Source: Tannerellaceae bacterium (lineage in GTDB: Bacteria; Bacteroidota; Bacteroidia; Bacteroidales; Tannerellaceae). From it: a stretch of 34,169 nt of DNA. This document shows positions 25,034 to 34,169 of the stretch, one piece after another. Position 1 is the first letter of the stretch, and every line of letters starts with the position of its first letter. The DNA lies in contig JAJQFE010000006.1 in assembly GCA_021201295.1 (NCBI GenBank), forward strand, positions 1 through 34,169, written 5' to 3'. The translations under genes were made by a program, and so were the position numbers. Under the pieces are notes generated by a model. It was not told where the DNA came from. It saw only the letters and a program-made list of their open reading frames with translations, and did no database searches.

Positions 25034-25068
25034 CCATAAAAAAGGCTATCCTTTGCGGGGATAGCCTT
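25034..25068 (-). terminator. intrinsic terminator after the TPR gene
   Basis: AAGGCTATCC (25042-25051) is the exact reverse complement of GGATAGCCTT (25059-25068) with a 7-base loop. On the minus strand the stem is followed by a T-rich stretch (TTTTTTATGG). It lies 25 bases past the TPR gene stop at 25093 and may also stop plus-strand transcripts from the symporter locus. Confidence 0.85.
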
Positions 25069-25092
25069 GATTTTATATATGACAGATTTTAT

Positions 25093-26307
25093 TTATCTGT
25101 TATTCATTTTAGCTTCTATTGCTTCGAATTCATCATTCATATTCAGGTTATAATAGATACTTCTCAAAGCAGTCATAGGTTCTGTATCATCCGGATTTAA
25201 CTGATGTGCTTTTTCAAAGTAGGGCAATGCTTTACGGAAGTATTCTTTAGCTTTTGCCGATTCTTCCTGATATTGTTTTGCGTCACTGATCATATTGGCA
25301 TCTCCTAATTTATTTACCGCCTGGTTGTAATAGATACGGCCCAGGTTAGACATGGCATCTGTATAATTCGGATCTAATTCCAGTGCTTTGGCAAAATAGG
25401 TTTCAGCATTGTCATAATCTTTTAATCCTGATTCATATACTCTACCCATTACATCATACAATTGCGCATTGTTTGGTTCCTGAGCTATCGCTGTGTTCAG
25501 ATATTGAAGTGCTTCTTCGTTTTTATCGGCATAGATATAATTGTTGATTAAGCTCATCAGGTAGTATTTTTCTTCCGGATATTTAGCCATCCCTTCTTTT
25601 AGGGTTCTTTCCAGGTTTTCATTATCCTGCAATTGCTCATATTCATAAGCCAGATATTGATATACATCATTCCCTCTGAACCCCGTCTCTTTAGCACGTT
25701 CCAGAGCGGCAATAGCTAACTGAGGATTTTCCATCTGAGTAGCCGCCACTGCTGCATAAAACTGTACCGTCATAAAGTTAGAGTCTCTTTCTGCAGTTGG
25801 CTCTCCTTTGAACATAGGAAGATTCGATATCTGCAGATATTGATCAAAGAATTCATAGGCTTTTTTATAATCTCTTTCATCAAAATAGTAAGCGCCTCCA
25901 TTGATATAATACACATGGTTTGCACTTAATGTATTTTTGATATCTTTTGCGAATCTTGGTTTTACTTTACCTTTTTCGTTAGGCAACTGATCCAGGTCAT
26001 ATGCTTTTACGAAATAAGGCAGAATATTGATCAACGCTTCATACATAACCGGTTCATTAGGTTCCTGTCCCAATACCTGTTTGGTTCTTTCTGTACTGAA
26101 CTGCTGATCTTCAATAAAACCAGCGACATACCAGGTTTTAGCATCATCCTTAGATTCAGGATTTTCCAACGCTCCTTTTATCAGAGCTCTTGCTTCGTCA
26201 AAATTGTTACTTTTAGCACTGTTCTGCGCGTCATTTACGGCTTTTTTCTGTGCAAAAGATGCAGATGCAGCCACGCAAAGTGCAACTGTTAATAATACTC
26301 GTTTCAT
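25093..26307 (-). CDS. periplasmic tetratricopeptide-repeat protein
   Basis: A 404-residue exported protein: signal peptide MKRVLLTVALCVAASASFA, then TPR-type helical pairs. Clear repeat units are EEALQYLNTAIAQEPNNAQLYDVMGRVYE, DYDNAETYFAKALELDPNYTDAMSNLGRIYYNQ and YFRKALPYFEKAHQLNPDDTEPMTALRSIYYN in the C-terminal half. TPRs mediate protein contacts; the partner is unknown. It lies 51 bases downstream of gyrA on the same strand, an arrangement found in other Bacteroidales, so the two may be co-transcribed. Confidence 0.87.
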   Translation of the reverse strand: MKRVLLTVALCVAASASFAQKKAVNDAQNSAKSNNFDEARALIKGALENPESKDDAKTWYVAGFIEDQQFSTERTKQVLGQEPNEPVMYEALINILPYFVKAYDLDQLPNEKGKVKPRFAKDIKNTLSANHVYYINGGAYYFDERDYKKAYEFFDQYLQISNLPMFKGEPTAERDSNFMTVQFYAAVAATQMENPQLAIAALERAKETGFRGNDVYQYLAYEYEQLQDNENLERTLKEGMAKYPEEKYYLMSLINNYIYADKNEEALQYLNTAIAQEPNNAQLYDVMGRVYESGLKDYDNAETYFAKALELDPNYTDAMSNLGRIYYNQAVNKLGDANMISDAKQYQEESAKAKEYFRKALPYFEKAHQLNPDDTEPMTALRSIYYNLNMNDEFEAIEAKMNNR

Positions 26308-26358
26308 GCGATAGTCATTTGAGATTAATATTTCTATTTTACTTTATTTTCACAAACC

Positions 26359-28953
26359 TTATTCTTCTGCAGTCTCTTCTTCTGATTCTTCCTGATCATT
26401 TGTTACCTCTTCTGTGATATCATCCGGCAACATCTGGATCGGATTAACAGCAGCTTCCATAGCTTCCACTTCTGCCTTTTCTTCTACCAGCTCTTCACCT
26501 TCATCAGATAAGACTTTACATACAGAGGCAATTTCATCATGACGTTTTTCCAGATTGATCAGGCGAACTCCCTGTGTAGCACGGCCAATAATATTCAGAT
26601 CCGTTACTTTTAAACGAATAATAATACCGGATTTATTAATAATCATTAAGTCATTCTCTTCCGTTACATTCTTAATGGCGACTAATTTACCTGTTTTCTC
26701 GGTAATATTAATTGTTTTTACCCCTTTACCGCCACGATTGGTCATACGGTAATCATCTATATTGGACCGTTTACCATATCCCTGTTCGGAAACAACCAGA
26801 ACGGACTCTTTTTCTTTGTTTTTTACACAGATCATTCCTACCACTTCATCAGCCGGATCATCGTCCAGTGTCATACCTCTCACTCCGGAAGCGGTACGTC
26901 CCATCACACGTACGGCACTTTCATGGAAACGAATAGCCCGTCCGTTACGGTTAGCGATCAGCACTTCATTATCTCCGTTTGTCATCCGCACGTCAATCAG
27001 TCCATCGCCTTCCCGTAAGGTGATGGCGTTTACTCCATTCTGTCGAGGACGTGAATAGGCTTCCAGAATGGTTTTCTTTATCACGCCTTTTTTAGTACAG
27101 AACAACAGGTAATGTGAATTGATAAATTCCGTGTCGGAAGTCAGTCGTTTCACACGAATAAAGGCATTTACTTTATCATCCGGCTCAATATTAAGCAGGT
27201 TTTGAATAGCTCGTCCTTTCGCATTCTTTGCTCCTTTCGGAATATCATATACTTTTAACCAGTAACATTTACCTTTGGCTGTAAAAATAAGCAATGTGGC
27301 ATGCATAGATGCCGGATAGATATATTGTACGAAATCTTCATCACGGGTTTCCGAACCTTTCGCTCCTACTCCTCCACGCCCCTGTGCCCGGAAGTCCCTG
27401 AGTGGAGTACGTTTAATATAGCCTAAGTGCGAAATCGTAATAATCATCTCATCATCTGCATAGAAATCTTCCGGATTTAACTCTTCAGAAGCATATACGA
27501 TATCTGTTCTACGTTCATCCCCATATTTATCTTTTACTTCCTGAAGCTCATCTTTAACCACTTGCATACAGATATCCTCATTTTCAAGGATTTCCTTTAA
27601 GTAAGCGATCAGTTTCGCAATTTCTTCATATTCAGCACGCAGTTTATCCTGTTCCAGACCTGTCAGGTGGCGCAGTCTCATCTCTACGATAGCATGTGCC
27701 TGTACTTCTGTCAATCCGAAACGTTCAATTAAATTAGCAATCGCTTCCTGTGGGCTTTTAGAAGCCTTTATAATAGCTATTACTTCATCAATATGATCCG
27801 ATGCAATAATCAATCCTTCTAAAATATGTGCCCTTTCTTCTGCCTTTCTCAGATCAAATTTAGTTCTGCGGATTACCACTTCACGGCGATGATCCACAAA
27901 GGCTTTGATCATATGTTTCAGGTTCAGTTGTTTAGGGCGTCCATTGACCAGAGCAATATTATTCATACTAAATGAAGACTGTAGGGCAGTTAACTTATAC
28001 AGTTTATTTAATACGACTCCCGGATTGGCATCCCGCTTCACGTCTACGACGATACGCATCCCGTGTCTGTCAGATTCATCATTTACGTTAGAGATACCTT
28101 CCAGACGTTTATCATTGACCAGATCCGCTATATGCTTAATCAGTTCAGCCTTATTAACCAGATAAGGGATTTCTGAAATAATGATCTTTTCATGATTTCC
28201 TTCTGTTTCAATTTCTGCCTTTCCACGAAGAATAATACGTCCTCTACCGGTTTCAAACGCTTCCTTTACGCCCGCATACCCATAAATAGTGGCCCCCGTT
28301 GGAAAATCCGGAGCTTTCACATATTCCATCAGCTCTTCTATCTCAATTTCTCCCCTGGCATCAATATAGGCCATGGAAGCATCCAATACTTCCGACATAT
28401 TATGAGGCGGCATATTCGTTGCCATACCTACCGCAATACCAGAAGCACCATTTACCAATAAATTAGGAATCCGGGTAGGTAGAACAGTAGGTTCTTTCAG
28501 GGTATCATCAAAGTTAAGTTGAAAATCTACGGTATCTTTATCAATATCCCGTAGCATTTCTTCTGCAAGTTTACTTAAACGGGCTTCCGTATAACGCATG
28601 GCAGCCGGACTGTCTCCATCCACTGAACCAAAGTTACCCTGACCGTCTACTAAGGGATAGCGTAATGACCATTTCTGTGCCATACGTACCATTGCAAAGT
28701 ACACAGAACTATCTCCGTGCGGATGGTACTTACCTAAAACTTCACCAACAATTCTTGCAGATTTTTTATAAGGTTTATTGGATGTATTTCCCAGTTCGTT
28801 CATTCCAAATAACACACGACGGTGAACCGGTTTGAAACCATCCCTTACATCAGGAAGAGCACGTGAAACGATAACAGACATTGAATAATCAATGTATGCC
28901 GACTTCATTTCTTCCTCGATGTTGACCTTTATAATTCTGTCTTGATCAACCAT
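26359..28953 (-). CDS. gyrA: DNA gyrase subunit A
   Basis: Gyrase introduces negative supercoils with ATP; GyrA cuts and rejoins the DNA. The 864-residue protein has the catalytic Tyr121 in [11 protein letters not shown] and the quinolone region [18 protein letters not shown]. Ser82, equivalent to E. coli Ser83, is the sensitive wild-type residue, while position 86 (E. coli Asp87) is Phe. The C-terminal wrapping domain has the GyrA box [10 protein letters not shown] and several beta-pinwheel blades (for example [16 protein letters not shown]), ending in an acidic Glu-rich tail that probably tunes DNA wrapping. ATG 28953 gives the standard [16 protein letters not shown] start. It diverges from clpC across 371 bases. 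Confidence 0.97.
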   Translation of the reverse strand: MVDQDRIIKVNIEEEMKSAYIDYSMSVIVSRALPDVRDGFKPVHRRVLFGMNELGNTSNKPYKKSARIVGEVLGKYHPHGDSSVYFAMVRMAQKWSLRYPLVDGQGNFGSVDGDSPAAMRYTEARLSKLAEEMLRDIDKDTVDFQLNFDDTLKEPTVLPTRIPNLLVNGASGIAVGMATNMPPHNMSEVLDASMAYIDARGEIEIEELMEYVKAPDFPTGATIYGYAGVKEAFETGRGRIILRGKAEIETEGNHEKIIISEIPYLVNKAELIKHIADLVNDKRLEGISNVNDESDRHGMRIVVDVKRDANPGVVLNKLYKLTALQSSFSMNNIALVNGRPKQLNLKHMIKAFVDHRREVVIRRTKFDLRKAEERAHILEGLIIASDHIDEVIAIIKASKSPQEAIANLIERFGLTEVQAHAIVEMRLRHLTGLEQDKLRAEYEEIAKLIAYLKEILENEDICMQVVKDELQEVKDKYGDERRTDIVYASEELNPEDFYADDEMIITISHLGYIKRTPLRDFRAQGRGGVGAKGSETRDEDFVQYIYPASMHATLLIFTAKGKCYWLKVYDIPKGAKNAKGRAIQNLLNIEPDDKVNAFIRVKRLTSDTEFINSHYLLFCTKKGVIKKTILEAYSRPRQNGVNAITLREGDGLIDVRMTNGDNEVLIANRNGRAIRFHESAVRVMGRTASGVRGMTLDDDPADEVVGMICVKNKEKESVLVVSEQGYGKRSNIDDYRMTNRGGKGVKTINITEKTGKLVAIKNVTEENDLMIINKSGIIIRLKVTDLNIIGRATQGVRLINLEKRHDEIASVCKVLSDEGEELVEEKAEVEAMEAAVNPIQMLPDDITEEVTNDQEESEEETAEE

Positions 28954-29324
28954 TTAGTTTTATATTAATTACACTCAGTTACTTTTCGTCCAAAAAGTGT
29001 ACTAAGGTAAGGCTTTTCCTAATATTACGAAAAATTTTACGGGTAAATTTTACAGTTTTAAGCCTATAGAATTTACCCTGGAAGTAATGTAGACCAGAAA
29101 AGTCCTGGATAGTTTAAAACGAAAAAAATGAAAAAGAAAAGAAAAATATAAGAACAGGCTAAACCGGTCTTTTATCTGTCAGGTTTCTTTTTAAAACCGT
29201 CTTTTTTCCTTTAAAAATTCCTATATTGCAGTAAAATATGGACAAAAAAGGATATTTTCAACATTGGTACGAATTTTGCTGTTATATATAAAATTAATAA
29301 TAGGTATATAGTATATAAAATAAT
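28954..29324. other. divergent gyrA/clpC intergenic region
   Basis: About 370 AT-rich bases holding the promoters of two divergent genes. The clearest structure is an inverted pair GGGTAAATT (29041-29049) / AATTTACCC (29070-29078) with a 20-base gap, either a dyad operator or a leader hairpin of gyrA. An imperfect repeat of AAACCG-TCTTTT is seen near 29162-29175 and 29194-29210. No exact TAnnTTTG box and no open frame worth calling were found; TATATTGC near 29222 is a weak candidate for clpC. Confidence 0.45.
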
Positions 29325-31886
29325 ATGAAGAATAACTATTCAAAACGATTGATGGATGTTTTGAAATATAGCCGTGAAGAAGCGGCCCGGTTACAGAACA
29401 GTTACATCGGACCGGAACATTTAATGCTTGGTATTATTAGGGATGGTGAAGGGAAAGCCATACGAATACTGAACGAACTGCATACGGATCTTTCGGATAT
29501 TAAAAGTAATATTGAACAAAACATAAAAAACACGTTTGATACAGACGAAAACGGGAATCAGGAAATAGCCATAAGCAAAACTACAGAACGAGTTTTACGC
29601 ATGAGTATACTGGAAGCCCGTTTGTTTAGAAGTGAAGAAACAGGTACAGAGCATTTACTACTTGCCATATTGAAAGAAGAATTTAATGTGGCAGCGAAAG
29701 TATTAGGTGATGCCGGAATAACGTATCGCTCCGTTTACAATAAATTAGTAAATATTACCGGTATGAAAGAAATGGAAGATGTCATGGAAGAGGAAGAAGA
29801 GATTGTAGATGGATTTACGGATGATGATAATGACGATAATGAGGAAGCATTTTTTGCCCGGAGAGAAACTCCCCGTTCTTCCGGATTAGGAGCTACTCAG
29901 TCCAAATTGCCGAATGATACCCCTGTATTAGATAATTTCGGTACGGATATGACCCGTGCTGCTGCAGAAAACCGATTAGATCCCATTGTCGGACGGGAAA
30001 AAGAGATTGAACGTCTTGCACAGATCTTAAGCCGCAAAAAAAAGAATAATCCGGTACTGATCGGTGAACCCGGCGTTGGAAAATCAGCTATTGTTGAAGG
30101 ACTTGCCTTGCGTATTATTCAACGGAAGGTTTCCCGGGTATTATTTGATAAGCGACTGATCAGCCTGGATATGGCCTCTATTGTAGCCGGAACCAAATAC
30201 CGCGGACAATTTGAAGAGCGCATTAAGGCAATTTTGAATGAATTATCCAAGAATCCGAACATTATTCTGTTCATTGATGAGATTCATACCATTGTAGGAG
30301 CCGGTTCTGCGTCCGGATCTATGGATGCTGCCAATATGCTGAAACCGGCTTTAGCCAGAGGAGAAATCCAGTGTATCGGTGCTACTACGTTAGATGAATA
30401 TCGCAAGAATATTGAAAAGGATGGAGCGTTGGAACGCCGTTTCCAGAAAGTAATTGTAGATCCGACCACGGCTGAAGAGACCCTTCAGATCCTGAACAAT
30501 ATCAAGCCCAGATATGAGGAGCATCATAATGCAGTCTACACGGAAGAAGCCTTACAGGCATGTGTAAATCTTACGGATAGATATATCAGTGACAGGAATT
30601 TTCCGGACAAAGCAATTGACGCAATGGATGAGGCCGGTTCCCGTGTCCATATATTCAATATTATTGTTCCTAAAAGTATTAAAGAATTAGAAGCAAAAAT
30701 AGAGGATACCAAAGCAGAGAAGTTAGCCGCTGTGAAATCTCAGAACTTTGAATTAGCTGCCAGTTTCCGGGATCAGGAACGTCAGTTCCTTTTGCAGTTA
30801 GAAGCTGCCAAAGCCAAATGGGAACAGGAGCTACAGGAACAGAGAGAAACAGTAGATGAGGAAAAAGTGGCGGAAGTAGTAGCCATGATGTCAGGTGTCC
30901 CTGTACAGCGAATTGCTAAAGCGGAGAACCTGAAATTGCTTGAAATGGGTGAAATGCTTAAGAGTAAAGTGATTGGCCAGGATGAAGCTGTACAGAAAGT
31001 GGTGAAAGCCATTCAACGCAACCGGGTAGGATTAAAAGATCCGAATAAACCGATTGGAACCTTTATGTTTTTAGGACCTACCGGAGTAGGTAAAACCCAC
31101 CTGGCAAAGAAACTGGCTGAATACCTGTTTGACTCTTCGGATGCCCTGATCCGTATAGATATGAGTGAATATCTGGAGAAATTTGCCGTTTCCCGCCTGA
31201 TCGGTGCACCTCCGGGATATGTAGGATATGAAGAGGGAGGACAGCTAACAGAGAAAGTGCGTCGTAAACCTTATTCTGTGGTCTTACTGGATGAGATCGA
31301 AAAAGCCCATCCGGATGTATTTAACCTCCTGTTGCAGGTGCTGGATGAAGGAAGACTAACAGATAGTTTAGGCAGGCGGATCGACTTTAAAAATACAATC
31401 CTGATCTTAACCTCCAATATCGGTACACGACAGTTAAAAGACTTCGGGCGTGGCGTAGGTTTCAATACGCAACAAGAGGGAGAAGCAGATAAGGAGTTCT
31501 CCCGTGGAGTGATTCAGAAGGCCCTTAATAAGGCATTTGCTCCTGAATTCCTGAATCGTATTGATGATATCATTATGTTTGACCAGTTAGATAAAGAAGC
31601 GATCCACAAGATCATTGATATTGAACTGGAAGGATTATATGACCGGGTTGAGAAGTTAGGATACACATTGGTCATTACCGAAGAAGCAAAAGATTTCATT
31701 GCTACCAAAGGCTATGATATCCAGTTTGGAGCCCGGCCTTTGAAACGTGCGATCCAGAAATATCTGGAAGACGAAATGGCTGAAATGATTATCCGGGCTT
31801 CTGTAACCGAGGGTGATACAATACTGGTAGGTTTTAATGAACAAGACCAGCAGATCACGACAGAGATCCAAAAGAATAATCCCTAA
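29325..31886 (+). CDS. clpC: ClpC, AAA+ unfoldase of the Clp protease
   Basis: A Hsp100 unfoldase feeding proteins to ClpP. The 853-residue protein has the double Clp N-domain (about 1-150: [24 protein letters not shown] and [20 protein letters not shown]), the first AAA+ domain with Walker [11 protein letters not shown] and Walker [11 protein letters not shown], a middle UVR-type segment ([21 protein letters not shown]), the second AAA+ domain with [13 protein letters not shown] and [20 protein letters not shown], and the C-terminal D2-small domain. The UVR segment marks ClpC rather than ClpA. An acidic linker ([20 protein letters not shown]) is a lineage detail. The gene is single, with a terminator downstream. 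Confidence 0.96.
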   Translation: MKNNYSKRLMDVLKYSREEAARLQNSYIGPEHLMLGIIRDGEGKAIRILNELHTDLSDIKSNIEQNIKNTFDTDENGNQEIAISKTTERVLRMSILEARLFRSEETGTEHLLLAILKEEFNVAAKVLGDAGITYRSVYNKLVNITGMKEMEDVMEEEEEIVDGFTDDDNDDNEEAFFARRETPRSSGLGATQSKLPNDTPVLDNFGTDMTRAAAENRLDPIVGREKEIERLAQILSRKKKNNPVLIGEPGVGKSAIVEGLALRIIQRKVSRVLFDKRLISLDMASIVAGTKYRGQFEERIKAILNELSKNPNIILFIDEIHTIVGAGSASGSMDAANMLKPALARGEIQCIGATTLDEYRKNIEKDGALERRFQKVIVDPTTAEETLQILNNIKPRYEEHHNAVYTEEALQACVNLTDRYISDRNFPDKAIDAMDEAGSRVHIFNIIVPKSIKELEAKIEDTKAEKLAAVKSQNFELAASFRDQERQFLLQLEAAKAKWEQELQEQRETVDEEKVAEVVAMMSGVPVQRIAKAENLKLLEMGEMLKSKVIGQDEAVQKVVKAIQRNRVGLKDPNKPIGTFMFLGPTGVGKTHLAKKLAEYLFDSSDALIRIDMSEYLEKFAVSRLIGAPPGYVGYEEGGQLTEKVRRKPYSVVLLDEIEKAHPDVFNLLLQVLDEGRLTDSLGRRIDFKNTILILTSNIGTRQLKDFGRGVGFNTQQEGEADKEFSRGVIQKALNKAFAPEFLNRIDDIIMFDQLDKEAIHKIIDIELEGLYDRVEKLGYTLVITEEAKDFIATKGYDIQFGARPLKRAIQKYLEDEMAEMIIRASVTEGDTILVGFNEQDQQITTEIQKNNP

Positions 31887-31897
31887 TCAATCAACGG

Positions 31898-31945
31898 AAA
31901 GTGAAAAGCAATGTAGAGAATAGACAACTTTTCACTTTTCGTTTT
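31898..31945 (+). terminator. intrinsic terminator after clpC
   Basis: AAAGTGAAAAG (31898-31908) is the reverse complement of CTTTTCACTTT (31928-31938), followed by a long T-rich tract. It starts 12 bases after the clpC stop and separates clpC from htpG. Confidence 0.85.
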
Positions 31946-32062
31946 TTATTTTTTATTTTTTTAAAATATATTCTGCAATTTTGTCAGACTTTCATGCCTG
32001 GCATTTTTTTTGTCTTTTCATAAGCAGCTAAAAATAAACATTAACAATAAAAATATATTTTT

Positions 32063-34114
32063 ATGGCACAACAAGGACATATTGGAGTTACCAGTGAAAA
32101 CATTTTCCCTATTATCAAGAAATTTTTATATAGTGATCATGAGATTTTCCTGCGTGAGTTAGTATCCAATGCAGTAGATGCAACCCAAAAATTAAAGACA
32201 CTGGCTTCGGTAGGTGAATTTAAAGGTGAATTAGGTGACCTGACGATCCATGTCAAACTGGATAAAAATACCATTACCATCTCTGACCGTGGAATCGGGA
32301 TGACTGCCGAAGAAATTGATAAATATATCAATCAAATTGCATTTTCGGGAGCAGAAGAGTTTGTAGAAAAGTATAAAAACGATGCTGCTGCCATCATTGG
32401 CCATTTTGGATTAGGATTCTACTCCTCATTTATGGTCTCTAAAAAAGTAGAAATTGTTACCCGTTCTTATAAAGAAGGAGCCGTTCCCATGAAGTGGAGT
32501 TGTGACGGTACACCGGAATATACTCTGGAAGAGACGGAAAAAGCAGATCGTGGTACCGATATTATCCTGTATATCGATGATGAAAATAAAGATTTCCTGA
32601 ACAAAGATAAAATTAATGGTCTGTTAACCAAATATTGCCGGTTCCTGCCGGTTCCTATTGCTTTTGGTAAAAAACAGGAATGGAAAGATGGTAAGTATGT
32701 AGATACCGATGAAGATAATATCGTTAATGATACCACCCCGGCCTGGGTACGTAAACCTGCGGATATGTCGGAGGAGGATTATAAGAAATTCTACCGGGAT
32801 CTGTATCCTATGACAGAGGAGCCTCTTTTCTGGATACATCTGAACGTAGATTATCCGTTTAATTTAACCGGTATCCTATATTTCCCGCGTATCAAAAATA
32901 ATCTGGATCTGAACCATAATAAAATCCAGCTATACAGCAATCAGGTATTTGTAACCGATTCAGTAGAAGGCATCGTACCGGAATTTCTGACCTTGCTTCA
33001 TGGTGTGTTGGATTCACCGGATATTCCATTGAATGTATCCCGTTCTTATCTGCAGAGCGATCATAATGTGAAAAAGATTTCTAATCATATCACTAAAAAA
33101 GTAGCAGATCGTCTGGAAGAAATATTTAAGTCTGACAGAGCCCAGTTCGAAGAAAAATGGGATAGCCTTAAGTTATTTATTCAGTATGGCATGTTAAGCG
33201 ATGAAAAATTCTATGATCGTGCGGCCAAATTTGCTCTCTTCAAAGATGTGAATGGAAAATACTATACTTTTGAAGAATATAAAACACTTATCAAAGAGGA
33301 TCAGACCGATAAAACAGGTAATTTGATTTACCTGTATACAACGAATCTGGATGAACAATATAGCTATATTCAGGCTGCTAAAGATAAGGGATATAGTGTA
33401 TTATTGATGGATGGCCAATTAGATATCCATGCAGTAGGGCAGCTGGAACAAAAGTTCGAGAAAACTCACTTTGTCCGTGTAGACAGTGATACAATTGATA
33501 ACCTGATTAAAAAAGATGATACAAATAAAGTAACACTTACAGAAGAACAGAAAAACGCCCTCCAGGAAATATTCAAAAGCCAGGTGCCTGCGATTAACAA
33601 AGTAGACTTTTATGTTACTTTTGAAGCATTGGGCGAAAATGCAAATCCTGTTATGCTTACTCAAAGTGAATATATGCGCAGAATGCGTGAAATGTCAGCA
33701 ATGCAACCAGGTATGTCTTTTTACGGTGAATTACCTGACAGCTACAATCTTGTATTAAATACAGATCATGAACTGGTTAAGCAGGTATTGGCAGATGAAG
33801 AAAAAGAGTGTGCCGGTAAATTAAGTCCTATCCAGGCAGATATTAAAGGCTGGGAAGCCCGGCAGGCGGATTTGCAGGAAGAACAAAGCAAGAAAAAAGA
33901 CGAGGAAATCTCAGCACAGGAAAAAGAAGATCTTGAAAATACCAGACGTAAAATTGATGAACTCCGTAACCAACAAAATGAAATCTTAGCAGCTTATGCT
34001 TCTCAGAACAAGATGGTCAGCCAGTTGATAGATCTTGCCCTGTTAAGTAATGGTATGTTAAAAGGAGAAGCATTAAGCCGCTTTATTAAACGCAGTGTGC
34101 AGATGATTAAATAA
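32063..34114 (+). CDS. htpG: chaperone HtpG (Hsp90 family)
   Basis: The bacterial Hsp90, an ATP-dependent dimeric chaperone. The 683-residue protein shows the GHKL ATP site of the N-domain (FLRELVSNAVDA, SDRGIGMTAEEI, GHFGLGFYSSFMVS), the middle domain with FPRIKNNLDLNHNKIQLYSNQVFVTD and GVLDSPDIPLNVSRSYLQ, and a C-terminal dimer domain. A charged segment before the last 40 residues (LQEEQSKKKDEEISAQEKEDLENTRRK) is predicted coiled coil and is longer than in E. coli HtpG (624 residues), as in other Bacteroidales. It follows clpC with its own leader of about 120 bases after the terminator. The window ends 55 bases past its stop, with no further gene visible. Confidence 0.96.
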   Translation: MAQQGHIGVTSENIFPIIKKFLYSDHEIFLRELVSNAVDATQKLKTLASVGEFKGELGDLTIHVKLDKNTITISDRGIGMTAEEIDKYINQIAFSGAEEFVEKYKNDAAAIIGHFGLGFYSSFMVSKKVEIVTRSYKEGAVPMKWSCDGTPEYTLEETEKADRGTDIILYIDDENKDFLNKDKINGLLTKYCRFLPVPIAFGKKQEWKDGKYVDTDEDNIVNDTTPAWVRKPADMSEEDYKKFYRDLYPMTEEPLFWIHLNVDYPFNLTGILYFPRIKNNLDLNHNKIQLYSNQVFVTDSVEGIVPEFLTLLHGVLDSPDIPLNVSRSYLQSDHNVKKISNHITKKVADRLEEIFKSDRAQFEEKWDSLKLFIQYGMLSDEKFYDRAAKFALFKDVNGKYYTFEEYKTLIKEDQTDKTGNLIYLYTTNLDEQYSYIQAAKDKGYSVLLMDGQLDIHAVGQLEQKFEKTHFVRVDSDTIDNLIKKDDTNKVTLTEEQKNALQEIFKSQVPAINKVDFYVTFEALGENANPVMLTQSEYMRRMREMSAMQPGMSFYGELPDSYNLVLNTDHELVKQVLADEEKECAGKLSPIQADIKGWEARQADLQEEQSKKKDEEISAQEKEDLENTRRKIDELRNQQNEILAAYASQNKMVSQLIDLALLSNGMLKGEALSRFIKRSVQMIK

Positions 34115-34169
34115 TTTATATGATTATCCGCATACTGTCCGTTGATTTATTGAACATCATATGAATGTT

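Noticed and set aside
24068-33664. Numerous 60-100 codon frames antisense to gyrA, clpC, htpG and other genes
   Set aside because: They lie wholly within strongly supported genes on the opposite strand and translate to sequences without domains or plausible starts.
1-34169. CRISPR array, tRNA or rRNA genes
   Set aside because: No regularly spaced direct repeats, no cloverleaf with GTTCRANNC-type arm and no rRNA-like stretch were seen on either strand. Weak tRNA-like sequences could be missed by eye.

Overview
The window looks like a chromosomal segment of a Bacteroidales bacterium (phylum Bacteroidota), most like the Tannerellaceae, Dysgonomonadaceae or Porphyromonadaceae. The grounds are the Bacteroidota type of omega subunit, a DUF4293 protein, a BamD lipoprotein, a type IX secretion type B (gliding-motility C-terminal) cargo protein, an HU-like protein of the gut Bacteroidales kind, a cambialistic-type superoxide dismutase, and several promoters of the form TTTG-N19-21-TAnnTTTG. 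Genus-level placement is not possible from sequence reading alone.

Layout. 1-5590 (minus strand): start of a YigZ-like gene, a small hypothetical, uvrA, a lipoprotein lytic transglycosylase and a type IX cargo protein; the last three look like one operon read from 5590 down. 5641-8150 (plus): a LysM plus periplasmic-binding-fold protein overlapped by an outer-membrane barrel gene. 8358-11233 (plus): an AT-rich island of three lipoproteins and a small barrel protein, every one broken. 11403-12671: a short HU-like gene, a GC-richer stretch with no credible gene, and a large palindromic REP/MITE-like element with 49-base perfect inverted arms. 12672-16281 (minus): DUF4293, rpoZ, bamD, an ACT-domain protein and a paaK interrupted by a stop. 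16421-17684 (plus): an MFS transporter behind a promoter sitting in inverted repeats. 17735-22240 (minus): barrel protein, C69 dipeptidase, endonuclease IV, PaaI-type thioesterase, pyruvoyl arginine decarboxylase; a candidate small RNA lies on the plus strand at about 20112-20169. 22343-24917 (plus): superoxide dismutase, a broken thioredoxin and a broken dicarboxylate/amino-acid symporter. 25093-28953 (minus): TPR protein and gyrA. 29325-34114 (plus): clpC and htpG.

The main result is the contrast between intact and broken genes. Housekeeping genes (uvrA, bamD, rpoZ, nfo, gyrA, clpC, htpG), together with several less universal genes, read through without a lesion. Seven other loci carry nine visible lesions: in-frame TAA, TAG and TGA stops, and single-base frameshifts mostly in short A runs. 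All three stop codons are involved, so this is not code reassignment. It looks like gene decay under relaxed selection (recent niche restriction, or loss of an acquired island). Sequencing error is the alternative that must be excluded. The most system-like novelty is the 8.4-11.2 kb surface-lipoprotein island, which contains two apparent paralogs of unknown family.
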